64,000 nucleotides of DNA from Loripinus fragilis (GCA_964019695.1 OZ026516.1:79129018-79193017); one strand, 5' to 3'. Shown: positions 1-12,016, counted from the stretch's first letter. Translations and numbers: made by a program. Notes: generated by a model from the sequence alone, not told the origin.

Positions 1-300
1 ACAAAATATAGAACAATTACAGAATCCTTTAATGGGAGTAACAATCAACAACGAATCAACAACAATCGAATCACCGCCTTAGAACAGACAGCAGCCTATA
101 TATCTGGGGTGCTAAAATTGCATTTTACCGGTACCAAATATTCGCCCTAGATTCTGCGGTTGTTAAAGCACAAAAATTTTTAAGCTCACATGGAGGCTTC
201 TTATCTATTGTAATGTATCATAACGGACAAACAATCTCATTAAATGAAAAGTTTTTGGGCCAATCTGAAAAATGGGCGGAAACACTCTCAAAGTGCGAAC
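1..300 (-). repeat. Penelope-like family II 3' tail inside element A
   Basis: It matches 23255-23690 and 63178-63620, including the words ACCGCCTTAGAACRGACAGC and TTCGCCCTAGATTCTGC. The same tail sits at the same place in the second copy of element A (48740-49185). It therefore travelled as cargo and did not insert twice independently. Confidence 0.7.
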
Positions 301-1302
301 AGGGCTAGCTCTGGAGCGTCTCTGATGAGGCTACACATTTGCATAGTCACGCTTGAGCCTTCATCAGTGTACAAAAGCCACAAAATCTATGCCTATTGAC
401 TGTATGATTTCTTTATAAGCTTGCATTTATTTTTCTTTTGATGACCCAATGCGCACAAACCGTCAAAAACATTGTAGTTTATGGCTCTGCCATGCAATTG
501 GCGTTTTAATTCATGGTTTGACCGACAAATCCTACACAGTTGTGGAGTTTGACAGTGACAGGTGCTTTTTTCTATTGTGACTGCCTAATTTCAGGAAATT
601 CTGAATGTCTAAGCACAGCTGCAGCTATGTTATCATAGTCCCATGAAATAACATCCAAAAACGATTACTACTCTCTATTTTTCCTAATCTGTTCATTTGC
701 ACAGGCTCACCTGAGTCTTTGTCCCGGTACTGAAATATCATGTGCTGGCTCAAATAACGATCTATGTACCATTTATAAGAACAGTGAATGCTGTGGTGAG
801 GCTGCACCAGCAACCATGGCACATCTAGGCAACCATCAGTGCGTTGTATCAATGCGTCAAAAATGCTCCCAGTGCGTTGTAATAAAATTCCTCAATAAAA
901 CGTAAGCTAGTTTACCAAGAAAAAGATACAAAGTAGTAATCGTTTTTTGGATGTTATTACATGTAAATATGATAACAGCTGTGCTTAGACATGCATATTC
1001 CCCTCAATTTAGGCAGTTAAACTAGAAAAAAGCATCCAGCACGGCAAAACTCCAAAACTTTGTTGGATTTGCAGTCCAAACCATGAATTAAATCACCAAT
1101 TACTTGACAGAGCCATAAACTGCAATGTTACCGGTGGTCTGTGCGCCAGGTATCATCACAAATAAAACAAATGCAAGTTTATAAATAAATCATAAAGTCA
1201 ACAGGCATAGATTTATTTACCTTTTACGCCACCACCTGTGCTGATAAATGCAACCACCAGCTCGTTGTAGCAACCACCAGTGCGTTTACATTGACCAGTG
1301 TG
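1..1302 (-). mobile_element. Element A (TIR DNA transposon), truncated by window edge
   Basis: This is a non-coding, composite DNA transposon matching the complete copy at 47695-50153. It ends with the same terminal sequence (CCAGTGTG at 1295-1302) and the same subterminal CCACCAG-type motifs. Bases 1-300 are a Penelope-like family II 3' tail in minus orientation. Bases 385-665 and 930-1220 are inverted relative to each other and end in the words CATCCAAAAAACGATTAC and its complement. No transposase is visible, so the copy is non-autonomous. The other end lies outside the window. Confidence 0.75.
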
Positions 1303-1429
1303 CTACGGGCGCCGGGCAATCAATGCTCATAGTCAGAATTCGTTTGATATAATAGCTTTGGGAAAATGTGAACTTTTTTAAAAATCCAATATAGCTTTTG
1401 CACTCTATAGTCATCCTATATTATATAAA

Positions 1430-2375
1430 AGAGGAGACTCCTAGGGCGGGGGTGGGGGCATTTTCGGCCCAATAGTCATAGTTTGAACAAACTTTGTATA
1501 TGTCTACTACGTCGTGCTACAAAGTAAGAAAGGGTGCAAAGACCAGGAATTGGTACAATCAAGTACCACACCTGACCCAGGATACCAATGGGAAAGTGAC
1601 AATCTGACAGTTAGACACCACAAACGAGAACCAATAGGTCAGCCCTTTCCATTCTGGTGACCACAAGGCACAAATAAACAAACGCGCACAAAGGCATAAC
1701 AAACATAATCTTGACAGAAAAAACCATAAACGATCCACAAAAGAAGTACCGCCTTGGAACGGTCAGTAAAATATTTCACTGGAGGGCTTAAACCGGTTTC
1801 ACGGCGCCATCCTCACCCTTAGTTCAGATGTGGATCAAGACACATAGATGTTTGGTTTGCATGAAATACCCTTAACTTATCAATGCATCATCACAAGCCA
1901 AATATCAAGGCACTAGGCCATGTGGTGCAGGCAAGAAGATAATTTACATGTTTCTTTATATATGCCTTTGCAATACATGTGACCCCGCGGCATGGGGCCT
2001 TTTTTGCCCATTTTTGGCCCCATGGGCCTAATTTGAACAAACTTGGTAGAGACCCATTAGATGATACTACATACCAAATATCAAGGCTCTATGCCTTGTG
2101 GTTTCAGACAAGAAGATTTTTCATGTTTTCCCTAGATATGCCTATGTGACCCCTGCAGCGGGGCCATTTTGGCACCAGGGGCATTATTTGAACAAACTTG
2201 GTAAATGTCCACTAGGTGATGCAACATTCCAAATAGCAAGGCTCTAGGCCTTGTGGTTTCATGCTTTCCCTATATAAGTCTATGTAAAACAGATGATCCC
2301 TAGGGCGGGAGCATTTTATTAGCCTCAGATGTATTATTTGAACAAACTTGGTAGAGGTCCACTATGTGATGCTAC
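1430..2375 (+). repeat. Tandem satellite, ~150-155-base monomers, interrupted
   Basis: Monomers carry TTGAACAAACTTGGTAGAG, then GATGCTACA, then CCAAATATCAAGGCTCTA, then CCTTGTGGTTTCA. The anchor word starts at about 1483, 2033, 2188 and 2338, giving spacings of 155 and 150 in the uninterrupted part. Between 1525 and 1892 the array is split exactly between GCTACA and CCAAATATC by a retroelement tail. The last monomer breaks off at 2375 into retroelement coding debris. Confidence 0.8.
1525..1892 (-). mobile_element. Penelope-like family I 3' tail (5'-truncated copy)
   Basis: On the minus strand it reads through the tail consensus: TTAAGCCCTCCAGTGAAAT, TTCCAAGGCGGTACTTCTT and TATCCTGGGTCAGGTGTGG, ending at CTTTGCACCCTTTCTTAC. 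It is flanked by ACAAAG (1519-1524) and ACAAG (1893-1897), a candidate target-site duplication. No coding sequence is retained. Confidence 0.75.
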
Positions 2376-2450
2376 AGAAATTCAAAAGAATTGTTGGAAA
2401 ACCAAATTTTAATGATCAATTCAAAAAGATTATCAAACCAAGCTATCAGA
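2376..2450 (+). pseudogene. Penelope-like RT fragment (family II)
   Basis: Read in frame from the base after GCTACAG, the fragment gives FKRIVGKPNF followed by DQFKKII. This matches the C-terminal region of the family II RT on the minus strand at 63780-63960. The match stops after about 25 residues, so this is a short orphan piece. The 76-residue open frame that starts at 2391 is out of register with this match. Confidence 0.65.
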
Positions 2451-4560
2451 GGCTGTACCTATGCGACCGTTTTTTGTGTTTGCTGGGTAAAAACTGTTAC
2501 AAACACCGATGTGAGAGGCTGTTTTAAACGATTTCATTTCACATCACAAAGTAAATACCTGATTTATCCATATGTAAACACTATTTATGTTTGGTCATTC
2601 TCTCTATTTATCACTTTTTAGTTGATTTTAGTATGTATTGATCATTTTATTCACTGTAAGCCACGCTGTTTTTTTTTTCATTTATACTGTAACGTTTTTG
2701 GGGACGGATGTTAGTCCGTTCCCCAATTTTAACAATAGCGTTTTGACCACACGTCGTAATTTGCTCTTGCACTGTTGAACACATCAATATGTTACCATTA
2801 ATCCCAATTTTTCAGCATATTTGTTGCAAAGTATCAGGTTAAATGGTTGATTTAGAGGTAGAGTGGTAAACAGTTGATTCTGGATCAGTTACTTTCTGAG
2901 AAGCCGGCTGATATGGATCTACATTGTATTCAAAACAGGGCATTACCAAGCCGCATGATAAGGGATTAATACGATCCTAACAACGCCTATTAAGAAGCTT
3001 CCGCGTAAAAATAGTTCCAACTTGTTTCGTGTTTTTTATTGTCGTTGTTGTTTTTGTCTTTTTAAAAATAGGTCTAGATCTACAGTATTTGAGATTTATC
3101 TGCTCGATTTCAAAAAACCAATCATAAATATATGTAAATTATTATCGCGCAATAATAAAAATTTATATAATTAGCGACCACGTGAGCAGGGAACCAGTTG
3201 ATACATATACAAGAATTGGCTTTTTAAAAAAGTTAGCGGTCGTTTAGCGATATGATTGTAAGTCGTCTTACCAGGGATGTATACTTGCAGGGATTAGCTT
3301 CTTATCTATTTCATCAATATTATTGCCTACGCGTTAATTGGGTATACGCCGAGATAATTCCTTTCTGCCGCCATTTTCAAAGAGGCTGTTCATAGCGATG
3401 ATTCAGAGGAAAGTTTGATGTTAAAACCGTGAATATTCAATATATGTGGAGAAAATTCTTACGGAATTTACGAGAATAAGTTTTTAAGTATATCTCATAT
3501 GAGTTATGTTGGAATAAAATCCATGGATAATGGTTAATTTTCGTGTTATTTTGGACAGATTGCGTTGTTTACAAGCCGCCATCTTGAAAATGGTCGATAT
3601 TAGAATTTTAATGAGCTACTTGTCACTTTAACTGTGGCAATTTGAAGCGCTCAATGAGTGTAATTCTTTAAATTCCTAAACGTTGATATATTTGTCCTAA
3701 GTTTGCATTTTGTAGAATATCGTTATATTGCAAACTTTTGTTGCAGAGACGATATGAAAAAGAGGCAAAAAGATAACTTTTTGTACTACATCTGTTTATT
3801 CTATACCATTGAAATTGTCGGTTGTAGAGCTAATTGATGTGAGTAGATTTGATATACTTAACACTTGATACGTAAATTACACATTTCGGAACTAAAATTT
3901 CAAATTTTTTAGCAAAAACAAAATAAAATCATGCAGATAAGATGCTAGCAAAATCGTCTTTCTTTCATTTTTCCGCATAACGTTCCACTCTACGGAGGTG
4001 TCACAACACTGGGAACCTAAACATTGCCTCTAATGTACAATGGGAATTTAGCCACATTTGCAGGGTTAAAAAGCGTGAAAACATACATCTAATTATAAAT
4101 GATGATTTGTCAACCATAGATACACTTCATTTCATTTAAAAAGCGTTTGTTTAACAATTAACAATGTAGTTGGTAAGACAGCTGTGAGCAGTAATTATTT
4201 CCGTGACTGCGTTAAATATCTATTCAACCAAAACGACTGACAATAATAGCCAATTTAATTAAGAATTAAACAAAAGATACTGAATTTCTATTTAACTCAT
4301 TTACGCCCTCTCCACTCAATTGGACCATACGATTTCGTTTTGGTGTCATTTTCATTTTCTTAAATTTTTATAGAACATTCTGTAAGCAAACGGTGGAGAC
4401 CCTGATCAGATACCGCGTTCTGCTGGGTCTCATCTGGTTCTGCACTGTTTACCTATGCCCAACAAAAAGGACGTTAGGCATATGTGGGTTTATTGCGTTG
4501 TATGAAAAAATGCCTTTTTCCATGTCTGAGAAATGAAGAAAAGCCTGATGCGTTATCTTT
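2451..4560. other. No gene recognised; one short hairpin
   Basis: AT-rich sequence without long open frames or an assignable repeat. The only structure seen is a hairpin at about 2697-2724, with TTGGGGACGGA and TCCGTTCCCCAA arms around a 6-base loop. Its role is unknown. Confidence 0.5.
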
Positions 4561-4608
4561 TTTCTTGGGTATTTTTTTTCTGACAACACTAGATTGTTTG
4601 GTATCATA

Positions 4609-4867
4609 TGGGCCTCGTTGTGAGAAAAACTGTTTTCGGGGGTGGGGGGGGGGGGAGGATGTTTCGACAAAGAGTGTTTCAAACCAGTCTCCTCAGCTAA
4701 AGAGACTAGCTTGAAAATTGAAATTTCACCTGCAGCAAGTTTACATATGATACTTTCCAAAAAGCAAAAAAAAAGGCGCTGATCAGACTGCGCGGATGCG
4801 CAGGCTGGTCTGCGCCTGTGTTGTTCACAAACCCCCGAAGACAGGGTTTCTCGCGTCGAGGCCCATA
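4609..4867. mobile_element. MITE with TA-flanked TIRs
   Basis: The inverted ends are TGGGCCTCGTTGTGAGAAA on the left and the complement of TTTCTCGCGTCGAGGCCCA on the right, flanked by TA at 4607-4608 and 4868-4869. TA target sites fit a Tc1/mariner-type element. It contains a G run and a GCGC-rich hairpin at 4778-4815. The 155-codon open frame on the minus strand across this element looks like repeat read-through, not a gene. Confidence 0.7.
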
Positions 4868-4870
4868 TTA

Positions 4871-5600
4871 TAGCTGTATTTATGATCTGTGCAATAGTGA
4901 ATGAACTGCATCCCACGTTTTTTTTTGTTTTGTTTTTTTAAATTCTCATCGAAAGTTCATTCTCTTTTGTTGAATAGTTTTACATTTCATTTGTTTTACC
5001 AAGCGATGTTCGGCTAATTAGCGCTCATAACCACGGACGTATATTGCGGGGGGTGGGGGGGGGGTAAATTTAAGATCCGTCAAAGGACACGGATAAGATG
5101 GAAATCCTTGGTTCATTTCTTCCGCGGAATTAATTTACTTTTTACCGGAACAACATCGTGTTTGGTATCAAATTGCAGCTTAGAAGCTTCATCATAAAAC
5201 GGTGCTATTCTTTCAGACCTATCGCTTCTTACCGAGATGCTAGGGGCGAAGAAACACATGCCCATACACATGCGCATCTCTTTCTCGTTAAGTGATTCGT
5301 CACTTTATCGGAAATTGCCTGCCGCCTACCTGGATTTCAGCGCGGCAAAGATCGAATAACGATTATCGGTAAATCTATTGGTGTTTCCAGTCCATGTAAT
5401 ATAACGTCCATGGTCTTACGCACTCCATACTTGTGTTTGAACCTCTCAGACTTGTCCAATTGCATTAATATTTGTTCGAAGTTTTGATTATAAATATCCC
5501 AGCTGTGATTTTATATTTAATTTTTACAATTTAATACATTTTCCCATTTGATGCACCCTGGAAAATGCAAAAGCCAAAAGGTAAATAAAATCTAAACCTG
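4871..5600. other. No gene recognised; G tract near 5050
   Basis: No convincing coding or assignable repeat. A G-rich tract of about 19 bases lies at 5048-5068. Confidence 0.45.
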
Positions 5601-6480
5601 TTGACTGTACAATGTGCAGACTTCTCGGAGCCTTCGTTTCTAGCATAAATGTGAACCATATCACCATTTGAGTCAACACGACCTTTTGGTACTAAAGGCA
5701 TTGTCCAGTGACGAAGACTCGGGCGACTCCGCGCAAACATGTGCAGACTCGCCTTCGCAGTCGCATTGTTGAGTGTCTCAGGCAAATGTGCAGACTCGTC
5801 ATGCATTCGCTGCTCGTATTAGCGACAACCCAATCACCATTTGATCAAACACGCGACATTTTAATACTGTTGCGAAGGCTCAGACGAAACTGTCAGCGCA
5901 AATATGCAGACTCGCCAAAGCCGTAGTCACTTCACAATGCGATAAGTGTCAAAATCTCGTGCTCTCTCAAATGGCGATTTCGGTGTCATTTTTGCAAGCA
6001 GAAAATGCTCTAAAGAACAGGCTCACCTAATGATTCATCACAGTTCCAAAATATCATGTGGTGGCTCAAATGGAAATCTGTGTTCCAGAAGCGAAGGTTC
6101 TGGTGAGTCTGCACATTTGCACAGGCTCGCTTGAGCCTTCGTAACAGTATCAGAATCCCATGTGCATGCTCGATCGGCGGTGTGTGTGTCATTTATGCGA
6201 GCAGCGAGTTAAGGCTCTGGTGAATATTCACAAGGCTGCACAGGTTCACCTGAGCCTTTTGTCACTCGACAATCTAATAAGTACCAAACTCTCTTGCTGG
6301 CCCGAAATGCGCTTTCGCTGTCATATATGACTTCAGCGAATGCTCTGGTGAGTTTGCACATTTGCACAGGCTCAACTGAGCCTTCGTCACTGTACCAAAA
6401 TTTTTTGCGTTGGCTCAAATGACGACTTGTGTCCTATTTATACGAGCAGCGAAGGCTCTGGCGAGTCTGCACCAGTAAAT
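5600..6480. repeat. Minisatellite, ~110-130-base units, orientation flips near 5935
   Basis: Units contain GAAGGCTCTGGTGAGTCTGC, then ACATTTGCACAGGCTC, then TGAGCCTTCGTCAC. In the plus half the anchors lie at about 6101, 6220, 6350 and 6459. Between 5600 and 5930 the same words occur as their complements, so the array is inverted about 5935. Each unit has a short hairpin of AGGCTC and GAGCCT. Related units occur at 690-830, 48240-48340 and 49190-49650 inside element A, and a partial one at 62290-62320. Confidence 0.7.
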
Positions 6481-6580
6481 ACAACAACGGGGTGCAACCA
6501 TTGTTGCGTTATTTCAATGCTCACTTCAAGGTTATGAAAATCCTCAATAAAACTTTTATCAAGAAAATGTCATTTCATGG
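6480..6580 (+). repeat. Diverged element A interior
   Basis: AACCATTGTTGCGTTATTTC, then AAAATCCTCAATAAAAC, then TATCAAGAAAA follow the same order as element A around 49670-49765, at lower identity. It probably belongs with the preceding array as one decayed element A copy. Confidence 0.5.
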
Positions 6581-6700
6581 AGGTATAATGCTGCCTATGC
6601 TTTCATCAATATAGGCTGCTAACTGACTCAAGGGTCGTTGTCGACTTTTGAAAACTGGTACGATCTTGAAATGTAGTATGCGTCTTTCGAGTGTCAAAGG

Positions 6701-6702
<2 letters not shown>

Positions 6703-6757
<55 letters not shown>
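6703..6757 (+). repeat. (TG)n microsatellite
   Basis: An almost perfect TG dinucleotide run of about 55 bases. The His-Thr open frame on the other strand is an artefact of it. Confidence 0.95.
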
Positions 6758-6759
<2 letters not shown>

Positions 6760-7445
6760 GGGTGGGAGGGGGGAGCACGAGAGAAACGACCCCTCTCGTT
6801 GGGGGATAGGGCCTCCCTAAAGAAATATTTCTAATTCAAAATGTCCGTAAAAGCGATTCTAATGCATTTTGAGGTCATATTTTTCTAGTGAAGCCAAGTT
6901 TATTTTTTACAAGCATTAGCTTTTTTTTTTAAATGCATATAACAGCTTTTTGAACCCTCACCATCAATGCATTAACACATATTTCGGCCCATCGGCGGTG
7001 GCGGTGGACAGTTTCTATTTCTCAACCAAAACATAGTTGCGGGTACTCAAAGAATTGTCTCAATAAGACGGTTCTTTAAAGCATCCAAACATATGTTTAA
7101 ATCTCTACCAAGGCATATGTTGTGGATAATCAAAATGGAACTGTCTCATCTTTTGAGTACCCAAAGCAAATATTAAAACTGATGGACAAGAAAACATTCT
7201 CACTATTACGCTGGAATTGTTTGCTAATCTAGACCTATGATTCTATATCGAGAGAAGACTCAACAAATCAGGTTGCGCATCTACAACATTACTACGGGTT
7301 AACACGAAATCATGTTTGATTCGAAACAGCATAATTTTATATTATTTTTTCTGTTTCTTCTCAGCTCACAGGGGTCGGCAATGATGATTTAAGACCACCA
7401 AATTCTAAGTTCAACACCCGTCAAAAATTGAGAAAATATTTTTCA

Positions 7446-7743
7446 AATGAACACAAAATAAGAGATGCACATCTTCAATGTGTGAACAATCATTATGCAA
7501 AGTTTGAATATAAAGGAATGAAAAGTGTTTGAGTTACAGATTGCAAAGACCAGACACCATCTTAGCATTCTGGACAGAAAATATGTCTAAGAGCAACGCC
7601 CCTCAAAAATAAGAAACTTGATATTCATGAATTATGCACAAAATAGGAGGTGCACATCTTCTATATGTGAACAATCACTATGCAAAATTTTAATAAAAAT
7701 GAATGAAAACTTTTGGAGTTACAGATTACAAAAACTAGGCACC
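7446..7743 (+). repeat. Two direct copies of a ~115-base repeat, period ~182
   Basis: Both copies carry GATGCACATCTTC or GGTGCACATCTTC, then GTGAACAATCA, then TATGCAAA, then GAGTTACAGATT, in order. They start at about 7446 and 7627. A GACAGACGGAAAGACGG run follows at 7768. I recall similar repeats in bivalve genomes but could not check. Confidence 0.6.
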
Positions 7744-7854
7744 CTAAAAGTATTGCGGATGGATGGACAGACGGAAAGACGGACTCTCTAACAAATGGAT
7801 TCTTGTTGGTTGCCAATAAAGCGTAAGTACCCAACAAATCCCAGAAAAGTTTAA

Positions 7855-9720
7855 CGGAATAAACTTCATTTTGAGTTTATAATGCCTAGGTTACATTTGC
7901 TACGGTCGTCGTACGATTTATTTGTCTACGATTTTCTCTACGATTTTTTCGGCATCGTAGGCGGCTAAAAGCTACGACGTATGTGTTTACATTGCTTACG
8001 ATCACCTTACGATTTCTTTCGGCGACAAACTAGATCAAAAGTTTACAGAGACCTTGCGGATATCGTACGACAACCACAAGGTTATCGTACAATCATCGTG
8101 TTATCTTCACGACCTCCCTATATAAATCGCACGATGCCCGTACGATGACCTTGCGGAAGTCGCAAGGAGTCGGTACGCTGACTGTGCAATTGTCGTGTAA
8201 TTATGTGCATGGATTCAAACGGCTATCCATGTTCATTTTTGCATTCCATTTGAACTATGTTTCAAAGTCACGTGATCACAAATCGTGATGTGAAGAGGCT
8301 AGTGTTTTAGTTGAACATTGTCCCAAGGTATGAAACAGCGTGATACCTTTGTGTATATTTTAATGTCGATTTCTAAGTTCTGCAGTTTTCATAAAGTTTA
8401 AATCACAGAATATTGCAACCACTTTTTTATAGTACACTTTTATAATTCGAAAAGTAGCACTTTAATTGAAAATATAAAGATGCTTTTATTGTATCAGCGT
8501 AGACTAAAACGCTTATTATGGTTTTATTCAGTTTAATCATTCAAAGGCACTCTACGGCCAGCAACACATAAAATCTGCGTCATAAGCAAAAATGAAGTCG
8601 TTGCATGCGAACAGCAAAGGTACTGATCAGAATGCACTTTCTTCCACTCGGCCTGGTCAGCACATTTGCCATTCGTTTTCAGTAAAATACATTTTGTAGA
8701 ACATTCATTCATTCAAATTTCAATGTTCGAACAAGTCAAATCTTCTCACTTCGAGATTTTATTCCTTGAAGTAATACTCAAATTCAAATCCCAGAGTTAT
8801 AAATCACAAAAATATCTGGACTTTTTTTTAATCTTATCTAATTAATTAAACCCCTTATCCAACCAGCATTTTATATACTGAAAATGCATATGCATTTCAC
8901 GTTAGGTGCATATTTTGAATTGCTCTTCAGATAATTTTATCATGGAAACATACTCTATGGGCCCTGATTAGCATGCGCGGATCCAGAAAGTTATGTCAGA
9001 GGGGGTCCAACTCAACTTTTTTTACTTGATAAGGGCGAGAGGATCCAAATACCACTAAAAGCGGGGGTCATTATTGGCCCGCTAGCAAAACGTCATTTTA
9101 AATGGCGTTTCGCTGGCGGACCGATGCTGGCCCGTCATGTAATGCTGGCTTGGTACAAGTTTAGCTTTGAGATTTTCTACGGGATCTGGACCAGTATTGA
9201 TAAAAAAACTATATTTTTGTGATTTTCCGGGGGGGGGGGGGGGGTCCGGACCCCCTGGCCCCCCCCCCCTCTGGATCCGCTCATGATTAGACTGCTTCCA
9301 TCAGCAAACTGAACTGTGTCCATATTGAGTCACACTGAGTGGTGGTATAAGAAACATCACCTGAAGACAAATATTGAAATGAAACAAACAGCTACTGATA
9401 ACTCTCCGGGAAATTGTTGACACGTCGCAAGGCGAACGCACGATCATCGTGCCATCGCCTTAGGGTTACCGCAGGACGACCGTCCGATGTCCATACGATT
9501 TTATGGGCCCTGCAAAGGCATCGTACGGCGACCTTGCGGGCTCCTTACCACTATCGCAAGAGTGTACGATGCCCGTAAATCCGTACGATGATCGCAAGGT
9601 CTCCCTGTGGAGGCGGTACGGAAACGGTGATTTGGACATCGTACGGGCATCGTATACTCTTCGTAAGGCAAATGTAACCGAGGCATTAGCTCCCTTTATA
9701 TGCAAATGAGGTTTATTCCG
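7855..9720. mobile_element. Harbinger-like non-autonomous TIR element
   Basis: The inverted ends begin CGGAATAAAC and share AATGCCTMGGTTACATTTGC about 30 bases inside (7855-7900 against 9668-9720). TAA flanks both ends (7852-7854 and 9721-9723), fitting the three-base TWA duplication of PIF/Harbinger elements. The terminal parts (7900-8200 and 9420-9670) are packed with TACGAT, CGTACGATG and GCAAGG words on both strands, while the middle is ordinary AT-rich sequence. No transposase is visible; open frames at 9466-9870 and 9503-9709 are by-products of the motif repeats. The element is interrupted by the MITE at 8972-9283. Confidence 0.65.
8972..9283. mobile_element. hAT-like MITE nested in the Harbinger-like element
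   Basis: The inverted ends share GCGGATCCAGA (GCGCGGATCCAGA left, complement of TCTGGATCCGCTCA right). Direct 7-base flanks TGATTAG lie at 8965-8971 and 9284-9290. A 7-8-base duplication fits hAT. The interior has homopolymer G and C runs at 9231-9270. A related truncated copy lies at 28888-29008. Confidence 0.65.
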
Positions 9721-9723
9721 TAA

Positions 9724-10258
9724 TTGATTTTGGAAATTTAAAGTACCAAGAAATTTCGGAAATTTAAAGTACCCAACGAGAGTCCATTCGTGAGTACGAA
9801 CGGACAGAGTGGACCTACTACTAGACCTGCTTTCGCTGAGGCCACGCAGGTAATAATAATTATGAAACAAGTATTAGCCTAAAAAAGCTGGCGGTCGTTT
9901 AACCTGATTATAATATGTATTCATGCACACTGCATGCTTCAATTTTTAACTTCTCGAGCCTGTCCATTTACAATGGTTCAAAGCTCTGAGATATAAACGT
10001 CAGAGCTGTAATTGTTTACCATTTAAAACGTGCTTCCATCGCGTATAGGTCTACTCTTTTTATGTGGCTGGATTTTAAGTACCCGGCTTATGCATGGCCA
10101 TTTATAGTCTATCGTGAACAAGATATGTTATGATAATGGATCTAGCATGCGACACAATTATGGAACGTTATTTGACAACATTGGACAGCCCATTTTTACG
10201 ATATTTTTTTTCTAAAACTGAGGCCCGAAAGCAAGGTAACAGTGACACTGAATGATAT
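9724..10258. other. No gene recognised
   Basis: Two short direct copies of GGAAATTTAAAGTACC lie at 9734-9775. A ~70-base stretch at 10070-10140 (TATGCATGGCCATTTATAG) recurs in diverged form at 10685-10760. Otherwise nothing is recognised. Confidence 0.4.
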
Positions 10259-10261
10259 TCG

Positions 10262-10480
10262 ACACTCCCTGACCCCCAGGATGTGTCCACAAACCAAATT
10301 CGGGATTCCTATATCATAAAATATAGGATTTATGCTCGTGACACGATTTTTCTAGATCTGAGGGCATATGTTAAGGTAGGGTACGCGACGCTCCGTGACC
10401 CCAAGATACATGAATTCACGAATTTTGGCATTCCTACTTCAAATAATACAAGAGAAATGATCCCGACATTATGTCAACAC
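10262..10480 (+). repeat. Two direct units of ~120 bases
   Basis: GACACTCCCTGACCCCCAGGAT (10261) and GACGCTCCGTGACCCCAAGAT (10387) each continue with an AATTCGGGATTCCTA or AATTTTGGCATTCCTA word. Confidence 0.5.
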
Positions 10481-10489
10481 TGAAACACT

Positions 10490-10885
10490 GTCTCAGAACT
10501 GACAGCAGCAGAAACCACTTGGTGCCTAAATTAATTTTACTGGACAGATCTTCACTCTAGATGGATTCTGCTGAAGTCAAAAGCTGAGAAAGAATAGTAT
10601 CTTAATTTGACCATATGTACATACAAATGGACGATGATACTAAAGTATGAGAGTAAGTCCTGTTCCTTCAGCAATTAAGTACCTATAGTCTTATATTGTA
10701 GATACGTATGCATAACCATTAATAGTCTATAGTAAAACTGTTTACCGTGTCCGTTATATGGCAGTACATCAATTCATATCTAATTCCGTGTGATGTAGAT
10801 ACAAATAAGAAATGACAATTTATATAGGAACCAAGTGGTTTCAAATTTTGATGCTGCCAGTTCTAAGGAAGTGGTTTTGATGTTG
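10490..10885. mobile_element. MITE-like inverted repeat
   Basis: The left arm (10490-10555) has CAGAACTGACAGCAGCA and GAAACCACTTGG. The right arm has their complements CCAAGTGGTTTC and TGCTGCCAGTTCT (10833-10870). No target duplication was identified. Immediately right (10862-10945), the sequence resembles a Penelope-like family II tail in plus orientation. Confidence 0.5.
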
Positions 10886-11251
10886 ATTAATTGTTTATTG
10901 TTTCTTCTATTTTTTTTTCTTGTTCCTTGTTTGGCTTTTTTGTTGTAAGGTTTTAGTTAACCATTCTTGTTAGGTAAATCGCAGGTTGTACAAAAGGTAT
11001 CAAACTAAAAATATCCCTATTTGAAGACTTGCACGCTTAAATACAGCCGTCCCCATCAGTACTCTCAGTGCTTTGATTCTAGCAGGGTCAACATATCATT
11101 GTTTGAGTATTTCGAGCAAAATAAAGCTACTGTATGCATATTTTGAGACACAAATTATTGCATGGGTATTCTGAGCAGAACCTTGATTGCACATATCAGA
11201 GCTGAATGGGTCAAGCATGATGTCTCCATACTTTAGCTGGTAACATTTCTT

Positions 11252-12016
11252 TAAACTCGATTTTTTATGTTTTTCACATTGATTTTCGGCGATAATTTTT
11301 TTATTGTTGGTTTTTGTAAACTGTGTTCGCGATCAAAGTTGTAAAGAAAAATTAGCGCCAACTTCTCCAAGCGGTTCCTACATCATAGATGCTGCATTTA
11401 ACTCTGCGCATAGATGCACTCTTTGAGCATTTTAAGCAAAGCGCAAATAAACTAAGTCAAATATGTCAGTCAAAAAGTTGCATTGCACCGCCCCAATAAA
11501 ATAAGAAAGACGATGGATGGCTTGTTCAAATATATTGGAAATCGCGCCTGATTCGCCCGTGCGTGAAGCTAGTTGGGTCATCTCAAAACTGTCCGTTTAT
11601 GAGCACGTGCATAAGAGGAAATGGTGCGTAATGCGATATCACAGCTTCTGTACCTACAAATGATCATGCTCATTCTGAATATGCATGATACATTCCGAGT
11701 CTTTTTCAGCGGGTTTATGCTATTAACAGCCGTTGAATAACTGTATATATGCCTTTTGAGACAAACCCTTTCTGTCACGCCTCTACGAAATTTTACATGT
11801 CAATAAAAGACTTAGAAATTTTGGCTGCATTCAATTTATTGCAAAAGCTTCATCTATGTACACACAAATCTGTTTGTGCCACAAACCTCGGGCCACTTGG
11901 AGAAATCGGCGCTAATTTTTCTCTACAATTTTCATCACGAACACATTTTGCTAAAATTAATAGTGAAAAAGTTATCGCCGAAAATCAAGGTGAAAACCAT
12001 AAAAAATCGAGTTTAG
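11252..12016. repeat. Inverted repeat with ~124-base arms
   Basis: The left arm at 11252-11375 and the right arm at 11896-12016 share AACTCGATTTTTTATG, GATTTTCGGCGATAA, AAAAATTAGCGCC and TCTCCAAG in mirrored order, at roughly 80% identity by eye. The 113-codon open frame at 11749-12090 runs through the right arm and has no recognisable domain. The structure suggests a decayed foldback or TIR element. Confidence 0.6.

Noticed and set aside
4449..4916. 155-codon minus-strand frame
   Set aside because: It covers a TIR-bounded MITE. Similar read-through peptides occur wherever this repeat does; not a host gene.
9466..9870. 134-codon minus-strand frame
   Set aside because: It lies across the motif-rich end of the Harbinger-like element and its flank; overlapping frames are equally open and no domain is seen.
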